From Succinivibrionaceae bacterium UBA3769 (lineage in GTDB: Bacteria; Pseudomonadota; Gammaproteobacteria; Enterobacterales; Succinivibrionaceae), in the NCBI GenBank assembly GCA_002372325.1, contig DFFT01000186.1, positions 1 through 33,799 on the forward strand: DNA of 33,799 nucleotides, read 5' to 3'. Positions 1-6,916 of the stretch are shown in pieces. The notes beneath the pieces are model-generated. The model ran no database searches. It was given only the letters and a program-made list of their open reading frames with translations, and was not told the origin of the DNA. The translations under genes were made by a program, and so were the position numbers. How positions within the stretch are numbered: the first letter of the stretch is position 1; the number at the start of each line of letters is the position of its first letter.

Positions 1-567
1 TTGGAATCGCATAGGCGATTAAAACATTTATAGTTCTGTTCTGATTTTTAGCAATATCAATTTGCTGAACTGATTCCGGATCTATATAATCAGGAAGTTT
101 AAATTCATGTTTTATTCCTGTGAGTTTTATAATGCCTGATTTTAACTTAGACATTGAAATAGCATTCTTTGCAAAAGAAAGCCTGTTTCTTCCCTCTGTC
201 TTATGCAGATACTTAGGTATTCTGGCTTTTAAGCCTTTCTTATGCAGTGAAAAGAAGACATGTAGTTCAAACAAGCCTGTTTGCATACCTGCTGTGAAAC
301 AGCAGCGGGCAATGCTCTATAATCCGGATTGTTTTCATCCTGAAGTTTCTTTGACAGTTCAAAATTGCTTATAAATCCCTTCATCTTAGACTTTAAAACA
401 GGGTCTTTACAATCTCTTTTATCGAAGAAAAGCTGCCTCTGAGTATAAATGCATACGTTATACAGATTTTTAGACAAAAACATCATATGATCCAATTCTA
501 TAAAAATCGGATCAAAGGGAGTAACCTGTATTTCTCCTGTAAGGAGAGTCTTTGTTTTATCTTTCAT
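1..567 (-). pseudogene. tnpB: TnpB (OrfB) of an IS200/IS605-type element, frameshifted and cut by the window edge
   Basis: The first reading frame runs from an ATG at 567 to a stop near 229 and has a TnpB-type N-terminus (TGEIQVTPFDP, FLSKNLYN, LPAAVSQQVCKQ). At a TTTT run near 250-253 the family match moves to the -1 frame, which continues without a stop to the edge (SLHKKGLKARIPKYLHKTEG, then SFAKNAISMSKLKSGIIKL). Together about 180 residues are present; the RuvC catalytic part and any right end or guide-RNA region lie outside the window. TnpB proteins are RNA-guided nucleases of IS200/IS605 and related elements. The region is clearly more AT-rich than the rest, as expected for acquired DNA. 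A one-base deletion is the simplest explanation. A sequencing error, or less likely a programmed -1 shift, would look the same. Confidence 0.8.
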
Positions 568-886
568 ATCTGTCTTTGGCGTTTTGCAAGTATTATACAG
601 TGTAGTTTATAAGATATCAATAGCAAGTTCAACTTATTATTTGCATCAGAGCCTCAATTGTATGTTAAGCAAATTTAAATGTCAAACTCCCGCCTAATAT
701 TAAATTTTATTTCTTAACAGAGCCTAATAAAAACAGGCCATCCGTATTGAAACGTTTTCAGGAGCTGAGACAGCGGAGAACAGGGCCGGCGGGGAAACAA
801 AAAAGGAGCCGGGCCCGCCGTCTCCTTTTTTAAACATCTCACATCTGCTCTGATGCCTTTCCGGTCATAAGAGCCATGCGGAGCTG
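568..886. other. AT-rich intergenic stretch between tnpB and maoP
   Basis: No coding region is convincing here. The left two thirds (to about 720) share the low GC of the tnpB remnant and probably include the left end of the insertion element, but I cannot fix a boundary. The right third returns to normal composition and carries the terminator at 799-831. Confidence 0.5.
799..831 (-). terminator. Intrinsic terminator downstream of maoP, probably bidirectional
   Basis: The arms AAAAAAGGAG (799-808) and CTCCTTTTTT (822-831) form a 10-bp stem with a GC-rich loop. The T-run follows the hairpin on either strand, so it can end maoP transcription on the minus strand and shield maoP from plus-strand reading. 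Confidence 0.75.
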
Positions 887-1225
887 TTATTCAATGGAGT
901 CATCAGAGGAATCGTAGGATCCGTCTCCGTCTTCGTCTCCTCCGGAAGCAGTGAGATCGTGAGTCTTGCGGGGGCTGATTTCCTTGAGATACTTCTTAAA
1001 AACCTTGGCAAAGGGATCAGTGGGAATGCTGTTACTGTGGATCTGAGCGGCGAATTCCTTTTCAGCGCTGTCCTTGGGCTTTCTTTCCCCCTTGTAAATT
1101 TCCATCATGGCAGTGCCAAACTCTTCAAGAAGTTCAGATTCCTTCACAGAAAAGCGGCCGCTTCTGCGGATGCCGCGGGGGAAGTTGGTAAAGTCGCTGA
1201 AGGACTTTTCTGATTCAAAACTCAT
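887..1225 (-). CDS. maoP: MaoP / DUF413 family protein
   Basis: The protein begins MSFESEKSFSDFTNFPRG and continues with RRSGRFSVKESELLEEFG, which matches the E. coli MaoP (YifE, DUF413) pattern closely. From this ATG it is 112 aa, the same length I recall for E. coli MaoP. In E. coli MaoP acts with the maoS site to organise the Ori macrodomain. The reading frame stays open ten codons further up, but family alignment favours the ATG at 1225, which has an AGAG motif upstream. The N-terminal half is conserved. The C-terminus is an acidic, Asp/Ser/Gly-rich tail (about residues 90-112) unlike the E. coli protein. It is divergent from the ArsR-family gene and followed by a strong terminator. The function in this organism is inferred from the family. 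Confidence 0.9.
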   Translation of the reverse strand: MSFESEKSFSDFTNFPRGIRRSGRFSVKESELLEEFGTAMMEIYKGERKPKDSAEKEFAAQIHSNSIPTDPFAKVFKKYLKEISPRKTHDLTASGGDEDGDGSYDSSDDSIE

Positions 1226-1664
1226 TTTTTCGTACTCTCTTAAGTTGAAAATCATTACGGCGGTTTACTGAAAAGCTTCCGCCGTCTGCGCCTGCAATTC
1301 CGGCAGAGCGGGGCGAGGCTTGCAAACCTGAAAAAGCATTCCCGGGGAAACGCGCGCTTTTCAGCAAGGGGTTAAGACGCATAACCTCCGGAAAAACATC
1401 GTTACTGTCAAAATTATATGATCTGACAGTATTTTCAGCAAGAAAAAGACTGCTGCGTCCATTCATCCCGCAATTTCCGCGCTTCAGGGGAGTCCTCCGA
1501 TTTTCTGCAGAACCCCGGGTATTGAGGTATGGCCACCGGCGGAAATTAGCGGTACAATTCATTTGGAAATAGTTGCATGAAATTTTGATTTTTTGCTCAA
1601 TTGCCGGATGCCGGCAGCGGGAACGGAAAGAACAGGAAAACAGAAAGAACAGAGGGAATAACAG
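1226..1664. other. Divergent intergenic region, maoP / ArsR-family regulator
   Basis: This 439-bp gap should hold the promoters for both flanking genes. A long minus-strand open frame crosses it, but that frame also runs through the ArsR gene and has no recognisable protein features. The only signal I can point to is the candidate promoter/operator at 1530-1583. Confidence 0.5.
1530..1583 (+). promoter_or_regulatory. Candidate promoter and overlapping operator of the ArsR-family gene
   Basis: TGGCCA (1530-1535) and TACAAT (1553-1558) are separated by 17 bp. They are followed by an imperfect inverted repeat, ATTCAT...ATGAAAT, at 1557-1583, where transcription would start. An operator over the start site is the usual arrangement for autorepressing ArsR/SmtB proteins, but the repeat is imperfect and the match is modest. 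Confidence 0.3.
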
Positions 1665-2036
1665 ATGGCGCAGGAAAAGAAGGCTCCGGGATGCGACTGC
1701 CCGGCTATCCACAGCGATTTTGTGGGCATTGTGGAAAAGGCGCTGAAGCCGGGATCCGAGTATATGGATCTGGCGGCTCTTTTTAAGATGTTCAGCGATC
1801 CCACCAGGGTCAAGATCCTGCACGCTCTGGAGCTTCATGAGCTCTGCGTCTGCGATCTGGCCTGCATTCTGGGACTGACCAAATCAGCGGTTTCCCATCA
1901 GTTAAGCGCTCTTAAAATGGCCAATCTGGTGAAATACCGGAGGGAAGGGCAGGTGGTGCTCTATTCTCTGGCCGATGAGCATGTGAAGATTATTCTTGAT
2001 ATCGGCTGCGAGCATCTTAAGGAGGACGCGCTGTAG
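1665..2036 (+). CDS. ArsR/SmtB-family metal-responsive transcriptional repressor
   Basis: A 123-aa winged-helix repressor. Two kinds of metal site known in this family are visible. The alpha3N-type thiolate site is represented by the N-terminal CDC and by the ELCVCDLA motif in helix 3, as in CadC. The alpha5 site is represented by D-x-H and, eleven residues further, H-x-x-E in the last helix (DEHV...CEHLKE), matching the Asp/His/His/Glu set of SmtB. The recognition helix is LTKSAVSHQLSALKMANLV. Such proteins release DNA on binding Zn, Cd or Pb. The start ATG has GAGGGA 8 nt upstream. No cation efflux ATPase, CDF transporter or metallothionein is adjacent, so its target is probably itself or a distant gene. 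The metal is not predictable from sequence alone. Confidence 0.9.
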   Translation: MAQEKKAPGCDCPAIHSDFVGIVEKALKPGSEYMDLAALFKMFSDPTRVKILHALELHELCVCDLACILGLTKSAVSHQLSALKMANLVKYRREGQVVLYSLADEHVKIILDIGCEHLKEDAL

Positions 2037-2136
2037 AGATTTTTCCGCCGTCTTTTTTATCTCCCCGGCGCTTTAGATCCCTTTTACGCCTCCCTTTTTG
2101 TCTCTTTTTTGCCGCCGTTTTTTCCCTGAAGCCTCC

Positions 2137-2166
2137 AAAAAAAAAAACCGCACCCGGAGGATGCGG
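2137..2166 (-). terminator. Intrinsic terminator of ddh
   Basis: On the minus strand CCGCA/TGCGG forms a stem around CCTCCGGGT-type loop sequence and is followed by eleven Ts. It lies 38 bp past the ddh stop. Confidence 0.85.
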
Positions 2167-2203
2167 CAAAAAGGAGTATTATTAAAAGGGAAACTGTTTC
2201 AGC

Positions 2204-3190
2204 TTAGACAAAATGCTTTCTCAGTTCATCGCCGGAAAGGTTCACCAGATATGCCGGAGCAATGTCAAGCACGGTGCGGGCTCCGGTCTGGCCTTCCTGA
2301 TTCAGCCGGTAAGCGGCTCTGGCATAGGCAGCCAGCACGCTGCCGGTAAAGGCCGGGTTGGAGTCAAGCTTCAGGCTGAACTCGATGATATTATTGAATT
2401 CGCTGTCGAGACCGGTGGTGCCGGAACGGAATACAAAGCCGCCGTGAGGGAGCCCGCTGTGATTCTGCGCTAATTCCTCCGCGCTGATGAAGTGCACGGT
2501 GGTGTCATAGTCAGCGAAGTAGTTGGGCATGGTCTTGATGGCGTTTTCCACAGCCTGGGCATCGGCGCCTTCCTCAAGAACCACGAAGCATTCCCGGGTG
2601 TGCTTCTGTCTGGTGGTAAGCTCGGGGTTCTTGCCGCTGCGCACCGCTTCCAGAGCAGAGTCTACCGGAATGGTGTACTGTCTGGCGTCCTTAACTCCCG
2701 GAATGCGTCTTATGGCATCGGAATGGCCCTGACTCACCCCCTTGCCCCAGAAGGTGTAATCGCTGCCCTGCGGGAGAGCGGCAGTGGCGTAAAGTCTGGC
2801 CAGTGAAAAAAGACCGGGATCCCAGCCGCAGGAAATAACGGAGATCTTGCCGGCAGCTTTGGCAGCGGCATCTACATTGCTGTAATGCTCCGGAATTCTG
2901 GCATGGGTGTCAAAGCTGTCAATGACATTAAAGAGTCTGGCGATGGCCGGAGTCTGCTCCGGCAGATCGGTGGCGCTGCCGCCGCCGAGGATCATGACGT
3001 CAATTTTGTCCTTCCAGCTCTCAACCTCGGAAACATTAACCACCGGAACATTCGGGGTTCTGATCTGCACGGCGGCAGGATCCCGGCGGGTAAATACCGC
3101 AACAAGCTCCATGTCATCAGCATGAGCAATGGCGCTTTCAGCGCCGCGGCTAAGGTTGCCGTATCCTAAAATACCAACTCTGATAGTCAT
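2204..3190 (-). CDS. ddh: meso-Diaminopimelate D-dehydrogenase
   Basis: A 328-aa NADP-dependent enzyme catalysing the reversible, one-step reductive amination of tetrahydrodipicolinate to meso-diaminopimelate, the cell-wall crosslinking residue and lysine precursor. The N-terminal Rossmann fold starts IRVGILGYGNLSRG. Family motifs follow in order: GGGSATDLPEQTP, VIDSFDTHARIPEHY, SCGWDPGLFS, FWGKGVSQGHSDAIRRIPGV, HTRECFVV, TMPNYFADY and a C-terminal LDIAPAYL. Length and motifs match the Corynebacterium enzyme. The start has AGGAGG 6 nt upstream. It stands alone between two non-coding gaps with its own terminator, not beside other dap/lys genes. This shortcut bypasses the acylase steps of the standard gammaproteobacterial pathway; whether those genes also exist elsewhere cannot be seen here. 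Confidence 0.96.
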   Translation of the reverse strand: MTIRVGILGYGNLSRGAESAIAHADDMELVAVFTRRDPAAVQIRTPNVPVVNVSEVESWKDKIDVMILGGGSATDLPEQTPAIARLFNVIDSFDTHARIPEHYSNVDAAAKAAGKISVISCGWDPGLFSLARLYATAALPQGSDYTFWGKGVSQGHSDAIRRIPGVKDARQYTIPVDSALEAVRSGKNPELTTRQKHTRECFVVLEEGADAQAVENAIKTMPNYFADYDTTVHFISAEELAQNHSGLPHGGFVFRSGTTGLDSEFNNIIEFSLKLDSNPAFTGSVLAAYARAAYRLNQEGQTGARTVLDIAPAYLVNLSGDELRKHFV

Positions 3191-3231
3191 ATAAGCCTCC
3201 TCATGAAGGAAAATTTTCAGTTACGGCTGGT

Positions 3232-3259
3232 ATTGTACGCCCACTCTGTGACGATACAA
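3232..3259 (-). promoter_or_regulatory. Candidate ddh promoter
   Basis: On the minus strand TTGTAT (3259-3254) and TACAAT (3237-3232) are separated by 16 bp, about 40 bp before the ddh start. The -10 is 5/6 to consensus, the -35 weak. Confidence 0.35.
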
Positions 3260-3354
3260 AGAAAAATGTCAGCATTTGCAAAAATTTCATTGTTATTGCG
3301 GAGATTATTGTGTGGCATTGTGGATGGTGTGTGGATCTTGTGTGAAGTTTTACA

Positions 3355-3382
3355 TTTTTTGAGGAAAAATCACCTCAAAAAA
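3355..3382. repeat. Perfect inverted repeat upstream of ddh
   Basis: TTTTTTGAGG (3355-3364) and CCTCAAAAAA (3373-3382) flank an 8-base loop. It could be a weak bidirectional terminator or a protein-binding palindrome. The stem has only four GC pairs. Confidence 0.55.
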
Positions 3383-3596
3383 CAAATTTTTAAGTTTTGA
3401 TTGTGGGAATTTTGCATAGACGTAACAATAACGGCGTGACAGTTACGGCGACAGCAGTAACAGCACGGCAGTAACCGCATAGTTCTGGAATTAACAGAGA
3501 CTCCGGCGGGGGCGGCGCAAAGGAAGAGGGAAGCAAAGGGGTAAACGCGAATCACGCCGGCTGGGGTTTAACTCTGAAACATACCCGAAAACAATT

Positions 3597-3617
3597 GCGC
3601 CGGAATTCATCCGGCGC
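3597..3617 (-). terminator. Hairpin downstream of ppnN
   Basis: GCGCCGGA and TCCGGCGC form a perfect 8-bp stem around a 5-base loop. On the minus strand it is followed by AATTGTTTTC, a mediocre U-tract. It lies 48 bp beyond the ppnN stop. Confidence 0.55.
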
Positions 3618-3664
3618 TGCTTCTGAGCTTTGGGACGCCTTCATTACGCCCGGCTGAAACCCTT

Positions 3665-5062
3665 TTAATTTGCTGTTTCCGGCCCTTTTTCCTGACTGTT
3701 CCGGAGGGTGTAGCAGGGGACATATTCGTTCTGGGAAAGCAGGATGCGCTTCTGGTCAATGAACTCCTTAAGGAGCTTGTCCATGGCCGCCATGATGTCG
3801 CTGTCGCCTTCGATGACGAAGGGGCCGTGCTTTTTGATCTCCTCCATGCCGGCTTCCTTGACGTTGCCTGAAACAATGGCCGAGAAGGCTCTCCTCAGGT
3901 TGGAGGCCATTTCGGATAAATTCCCGGAACGGTGCAGGTTAAGAGTGCTGATATTGGCATGAGTGGCCTCAAAGGGCTCCTGAAGATATTCCGGAATTTT
4001 CAGGGTCCAGTTGAAGCAGTAGGAATCGCTGGTCATGGTGCGGTGCTCCCGTACCATATCCAGCCCGTCCTTGACGGAGCGGGCCACCTTTTCGGGATCA
4101 TCGATGATGATTTCGTAGTACCTGGAAACGCTGTCTCCCAGCACGGTTTTGGCAAAGGTGTCCAATGAGGCAAAGTAAGACCTGCTCTCCCTGGGGCCGG
4201 TCAGAATCAGGGGGAGGGGCTCGTGCCGGTTTTCCCTGAGGAGCTTTACGGAAAGAATATAGAGAAATTCCTCGGCAGAACCCGGGCCGCCCGGGAAGAG
4301 AATGATGGCATTCCCGAACCTGACAAAGGCTTCCAGCCGCTTTTCGATATCCGGCATAATCACCAGCTCCTTCACATAGGGGTTGGGGGGTTCTGCGGCA
4401 ATAATGGAAGGCTCGGTGAGGCCGATGAATCTGCTGGAGCTGTAGCCCTGCAGGGCGTGCCCGAAAAAGGCGCCCTTCATGGGGGCTTCCATGGCCCCGG
4501 GGCCGCATCCGGTGCAGACGTCGATTTTGCGGAGTCCGAGACGCACGCCAACCTCATAGGCATAATCGTATTCCGTCTGGTTAATGGCATGACCGCCCCA
4601 GCATACGGCAACGTTGGGATTCTGTCCCGGGATCAGCGTTCTGGCGAGACGCAGTCTGGTGAAGATGCTGTTGGTAATGAGCTTGGAGATGGGAATCTGC
4701 TTCAGGGAGTCGATTTCGCTCTGCATCTTTTCGATAGCAGAGGACTGGACAATATCCCGGAGCACCGTATAGAGATTCACCTGGATATTGCGGATGATCA
4801 CCCCGTCTACAAAGGCAGACTCCGGAGGATTGATAAGCTCCAGCTTCACGCCCCGTTCATTCTGGATTACATTGATTTCAAAGGTGCGGTACCTGTCCAG
4901 CAGAATGTGCGAATTGTCCGTTTTGGCCCCGGTGTTCAGCACGGCCAGAGAGCATTTGCGGTAGATGTCGTAAAGCTCGCCTGAGGAAAAACGCGACAGG
5001 CTGGCGCTCTCCAGCTGAGAGAGCAGAGCCAGATTGTCCACCGGCTGTATTACTGAAATCAT
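3665..5062 (-). CDS. ppnN: Pyrimidine/purine nucleotide 5'-monophosphate nucleosidase PpnN (LOG-like)
   Basis: The product aligns along its length with E. coli PpnN (YgdH), which cleaves nucleoside monophosphates to base plus ribose-5-phosphate and is activated by (p)ppGpp. Landmarks are CSLAVLNTG near the N-terminus, KLELINPPESAFVDG, VCWGGHAINQTEY, the LOG-family stretch CTGCGPGAMEAPMKGA, EPSIIAAEPPNPYV, IMPDIEKRLEAFVR and FPGGPGSAEEFLYIL, then a C-terminal domain with FNWTLKIPEYLQEPFE and RAFSAIVSGNVKE. The ATG at 5062 gives 465 aa, matches the E. coli N-terminus and has GGGAGG just upstream. An in-frame ATG at 5089 overlaps the stop of the preceding GGDEF gene but adds residues absent from the family. 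Translational coupling with that gene is likely. It ends at a hairpin. Confidence 0.95.
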   Translation of the reverse strand: MISVIQPVDNLALLSQLESASLSRFSSGELYDIYRKCSLAVLNTGAKTDNSHILLDRYRTFEINVIQNERGVKLELINPPESAFVDGVIIRNIQVNLYTVLRDIVQSSAIEKMQSEIDSLKQIPISKLITNSIFTRLRLARTLIPGQNPNVAVCWGGHAINQTEYDYAYEVGVRLGLRKIDVCTGCGPGAMEAPMKGAFFGHALQGYSSSRFIGLTEPSIIAAEPPNPYVKELVIMPDIEKRLEAFVRFGNAIILFPGGPGSAEEFLYILSVKLLRENRHEPLPLILTGPRESRSYFASLDTFAKTVLGDSVSRYYEIIIDDPEKVARSVKDGLDMVREHRTMTSDSYCFNWTLKIPEYLQEPFEATHANISTLNLHRSGNLSEMASNLRRAFSAIVSGNVKEAGMEEIKKHGPFVIEGDSDIMAAMDKLLKEFIDQKRILLSQNEYVPCYTLRNSQEKGPETAN

Positions 5063-5082
5063 ACCTCCCTCCCCGGCGCTGA

Positions 5083-6660
5083 TCAGCATTCAAGCAGGAG
5101 TCCGCGGGCAAAGGGCTCGTCGGAGGAGCTTCTGGCGGCGCTTTCGCTGTTCTTGGCCTTTTCCAGGGTTTCCGACAGGGAACTCAGCACGGCATCCGCC
5201 GGTTCGTCATCGGTGATGACCTTGTAGGCCGCGGAAATGGTTACCGGCACCTTTTCATTCTTATAGTGGAACGGAATGGATTTGATGGCGGAGATGATCT
5301 TTTCGGAAACGGCCTTTGCCGCATCCGGCTCTCTGGTATAGGTGATGATGCCGAAGAAATCCGATCCGATGCGGGCCACAAAATCCTTTTCGTTCAGTGT
5401 CTTTCTCAGGGTCAGTCCCAGCACCCGAAGGATCTTGTCCCCCACAAAGTCGCCGTACTTCTGATTGATGCGGACAAAGGCGTCAATATCCGCCAGAATC
5501 ACGGACATGCCGCTGAAATTCTCCTTGCCGAGCTTCCGGATATCCTTTTCGTAACGGCTTTCAAAGCTCATTCTGTTATTAAGGCCGGTGATGCCGTCAA
5601 TCTTGTTCTTCTGGGAGATTTCGCCGATATCGGTCTTGAACTGCACCGCATCCTTCTTGATGGACACGATCTTGTTTTCAATGTCATTAAGATCGTTCAT
5701 CAGCTTGTCCTGAACTTCCATGAAGTCTTCCCGTTCCTTGACGAGATTGCTGAGAGCGGAAAGCTTCTCATGAATCATGGAGGTAACGCTGCCGGGAGCG
5801 GGTTCGGCGCCGCTGACGCATTCGTCAATGGCAGCCAGCTCGATGCCGAACTGGGAATTGTTTTCCCGGGCGGCCAGCTGAATTTCCCGGTTGGTCTCCA
5901 GATTGCTGTTCAGGAGCGCATGCACGCTGTTGATATGCTCGCTCATGTTGCCCAGGAACACCAGGTTGAAGTCTCTTTCGCTGTTAAAGCCCTTTACCAG
6001 CACGGAAATAATTCTTTCCACCAGATACGGGAGATCGGTGTACGAGATGATGATGTTCTTGTCCGTGAGCACATCGGCATATTTCTTAAGCTCTTCGTTA
6101 AGCTCTCCGGAAAGCTCCACGCCGTTGATAAGGGAGTGAATCTTGTTTCTTTCGGTGGCGGGCACGCTGTCATTCTGGTTGCCGGAGTTCTGCTTGATGA
6201 GGTGCTCCAGCGTTTTTTTCACGAGGTCGCAGATCAGCACCACCTTATCGTTGTAGGGCCGGCTCCGGTTCAGCATGATCTCATTGGCGTAGTCCTGATA
6301 GGACTTGGGGAGAATTTTGGAGTTTCTGATGAGCTCCGGAAGAATTTTGATGTAGATTTCCAGCTTGGCATAGAATTCCAGCACCTTGCGGGACTGAGTA
6401 TGCAAAGCGCCCTGAATGGCCATGACGTCATCAAGCTGATCGTAGAGAGGTTTTTCAGTGTTTATCTTGTTTATGGCTGTCTTCAGCCGGTCATTGAAAG
6501 TGGTGTCGTGTCCCCAGAAAATCTTGGTTACCTGCGAAAGCAGGCTCAGAGCGCATTCGCGTTCCTTTCTGATGCTGCGTTTTACCGTATTAAGTTCTGC
6601 TTCCAGTTCAGCGATTCTGGCTTCGGGGGAAACATTTCCGGAGGGCTTGGGAGTGCTCAT
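5083..6660 (-). CDS. Cytoplasmic protein with long helical N-terminus and degenerate GGDEF domain
   Basis: 525 aa, no signal peptide or membrane segment. Residues 1-330 are largely helical, with a coiled coil near 10-40 and another near 305-355. Residues 355-510 form a GGDEF domain: it has the family's entry motif DGITGLNNRMSFE and the substrate-side ILADIDAFVRINQKYGD, but the signature loop reads RIGSDFFGII, that is GSDFF in place of GG(D/E)EF. Loss of the Glu and second Gly argues against diguanylate cyclase activity. Degenerate GGDEF domains often act as nucleotide sensors or scaffolds. Its stop lies just in front of the ppnN start, so the two are almost certainly one transcript. The N-terminal region matches nothing I can name. 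The start has only a weak ribosome site. Confidence 0.85.
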   Translation of the reverse strand: MSTPKPSGNVSPEARIAELEAELNTVKRSIRKERECALSLLSQVTKIFWGHDTTFNDRLKTAINKINTEKPLYDQLDDVMAIQGALHTQSRKVLEFYAKLEIYIKILPELIRNSKILPKSYQDYANEIMLNRSRPYNDKVVLICDLVKKTLEHLIKQNSGNQNDSVPATERNKIHSLINGVELSGELNEELKKYADVLTDKNIIISYTDLPYLVERIISVLVKGFNSERDFNLVFLGNMSEHINSVHALLNSNLETNREIQLAARENNSQFGIELAAIDECVSGAEPAPGSVTSMIHEKLSALSNLVKEREDFMEVQDKLMNDLNDIENKIVSIKKDAVQFKTDIGEISQKNKIDGITGLNNRMSFESRYEKDIRKLGKENFSGMSVILADIDAFVRINQKYGDFVGDKILRVLGLTLRKTLNEKDFVARIGSDFFGIITYTREPDAAKAVSEKIISAIKSIPFHYKNEKVPVTISAAYKVITDDEPADAVLSSLSETLEKAKNSESAARSSSDEPFARGLLLEC

Positions 6661-6916
6661 AGATATACAAATCTCTCAAAAAAACAAAAGACGCTGCTGT
6701 TTCTGTTATGTTTCTGCTGTCTGTCATGCTTACGTCGCCTGACGGCCTCCAGGTTATCACCCGGAGTCGCCGCAAATTACCAGTCAGAAAAAAATATTAT
6801 GTTCAGTTAACGTCACAGGAGCGGGGCTGAAACAACCCACCCGATTTCATTTTAATTTGTTAGCGGTTCAGGTATTTCATATTTGTTCACATAATGCCCA
6901 TGGAAATACGGCAAAT

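Larger units (their letters stand above)
3191..3664. other. 474-bp gap between ppnN and ddh
   Basis: No gene is convincing. From the ddh side it holds a candidate ddh promoter (3232-3259), a stretch rich in TGTGG words (3310-3345), a perfect 10-bp inverted repeat (3355-3382), an AACGGC/AGTAAC-rich tract (3420-3480) with loosely repeated words, and the ppnN hairpin (3597-3617). ddh is transcribed away from this gap and ppnN into it. Confidence 0.5.

Noticed and set aside
1215..1838. 207-aa minus-strand open frame opposite the maoP-arsR gap
   Set aside because: It overlaps the ArsR-family gene on the opposite strand and shows no domain, no good ribosome site and an irregular composition.
3191..3400. 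Lysine riboswitch upstream of ddh
   Set aside because: The likely ddh leader is only about 35 nt and no lysine-riboswitch core is visible.
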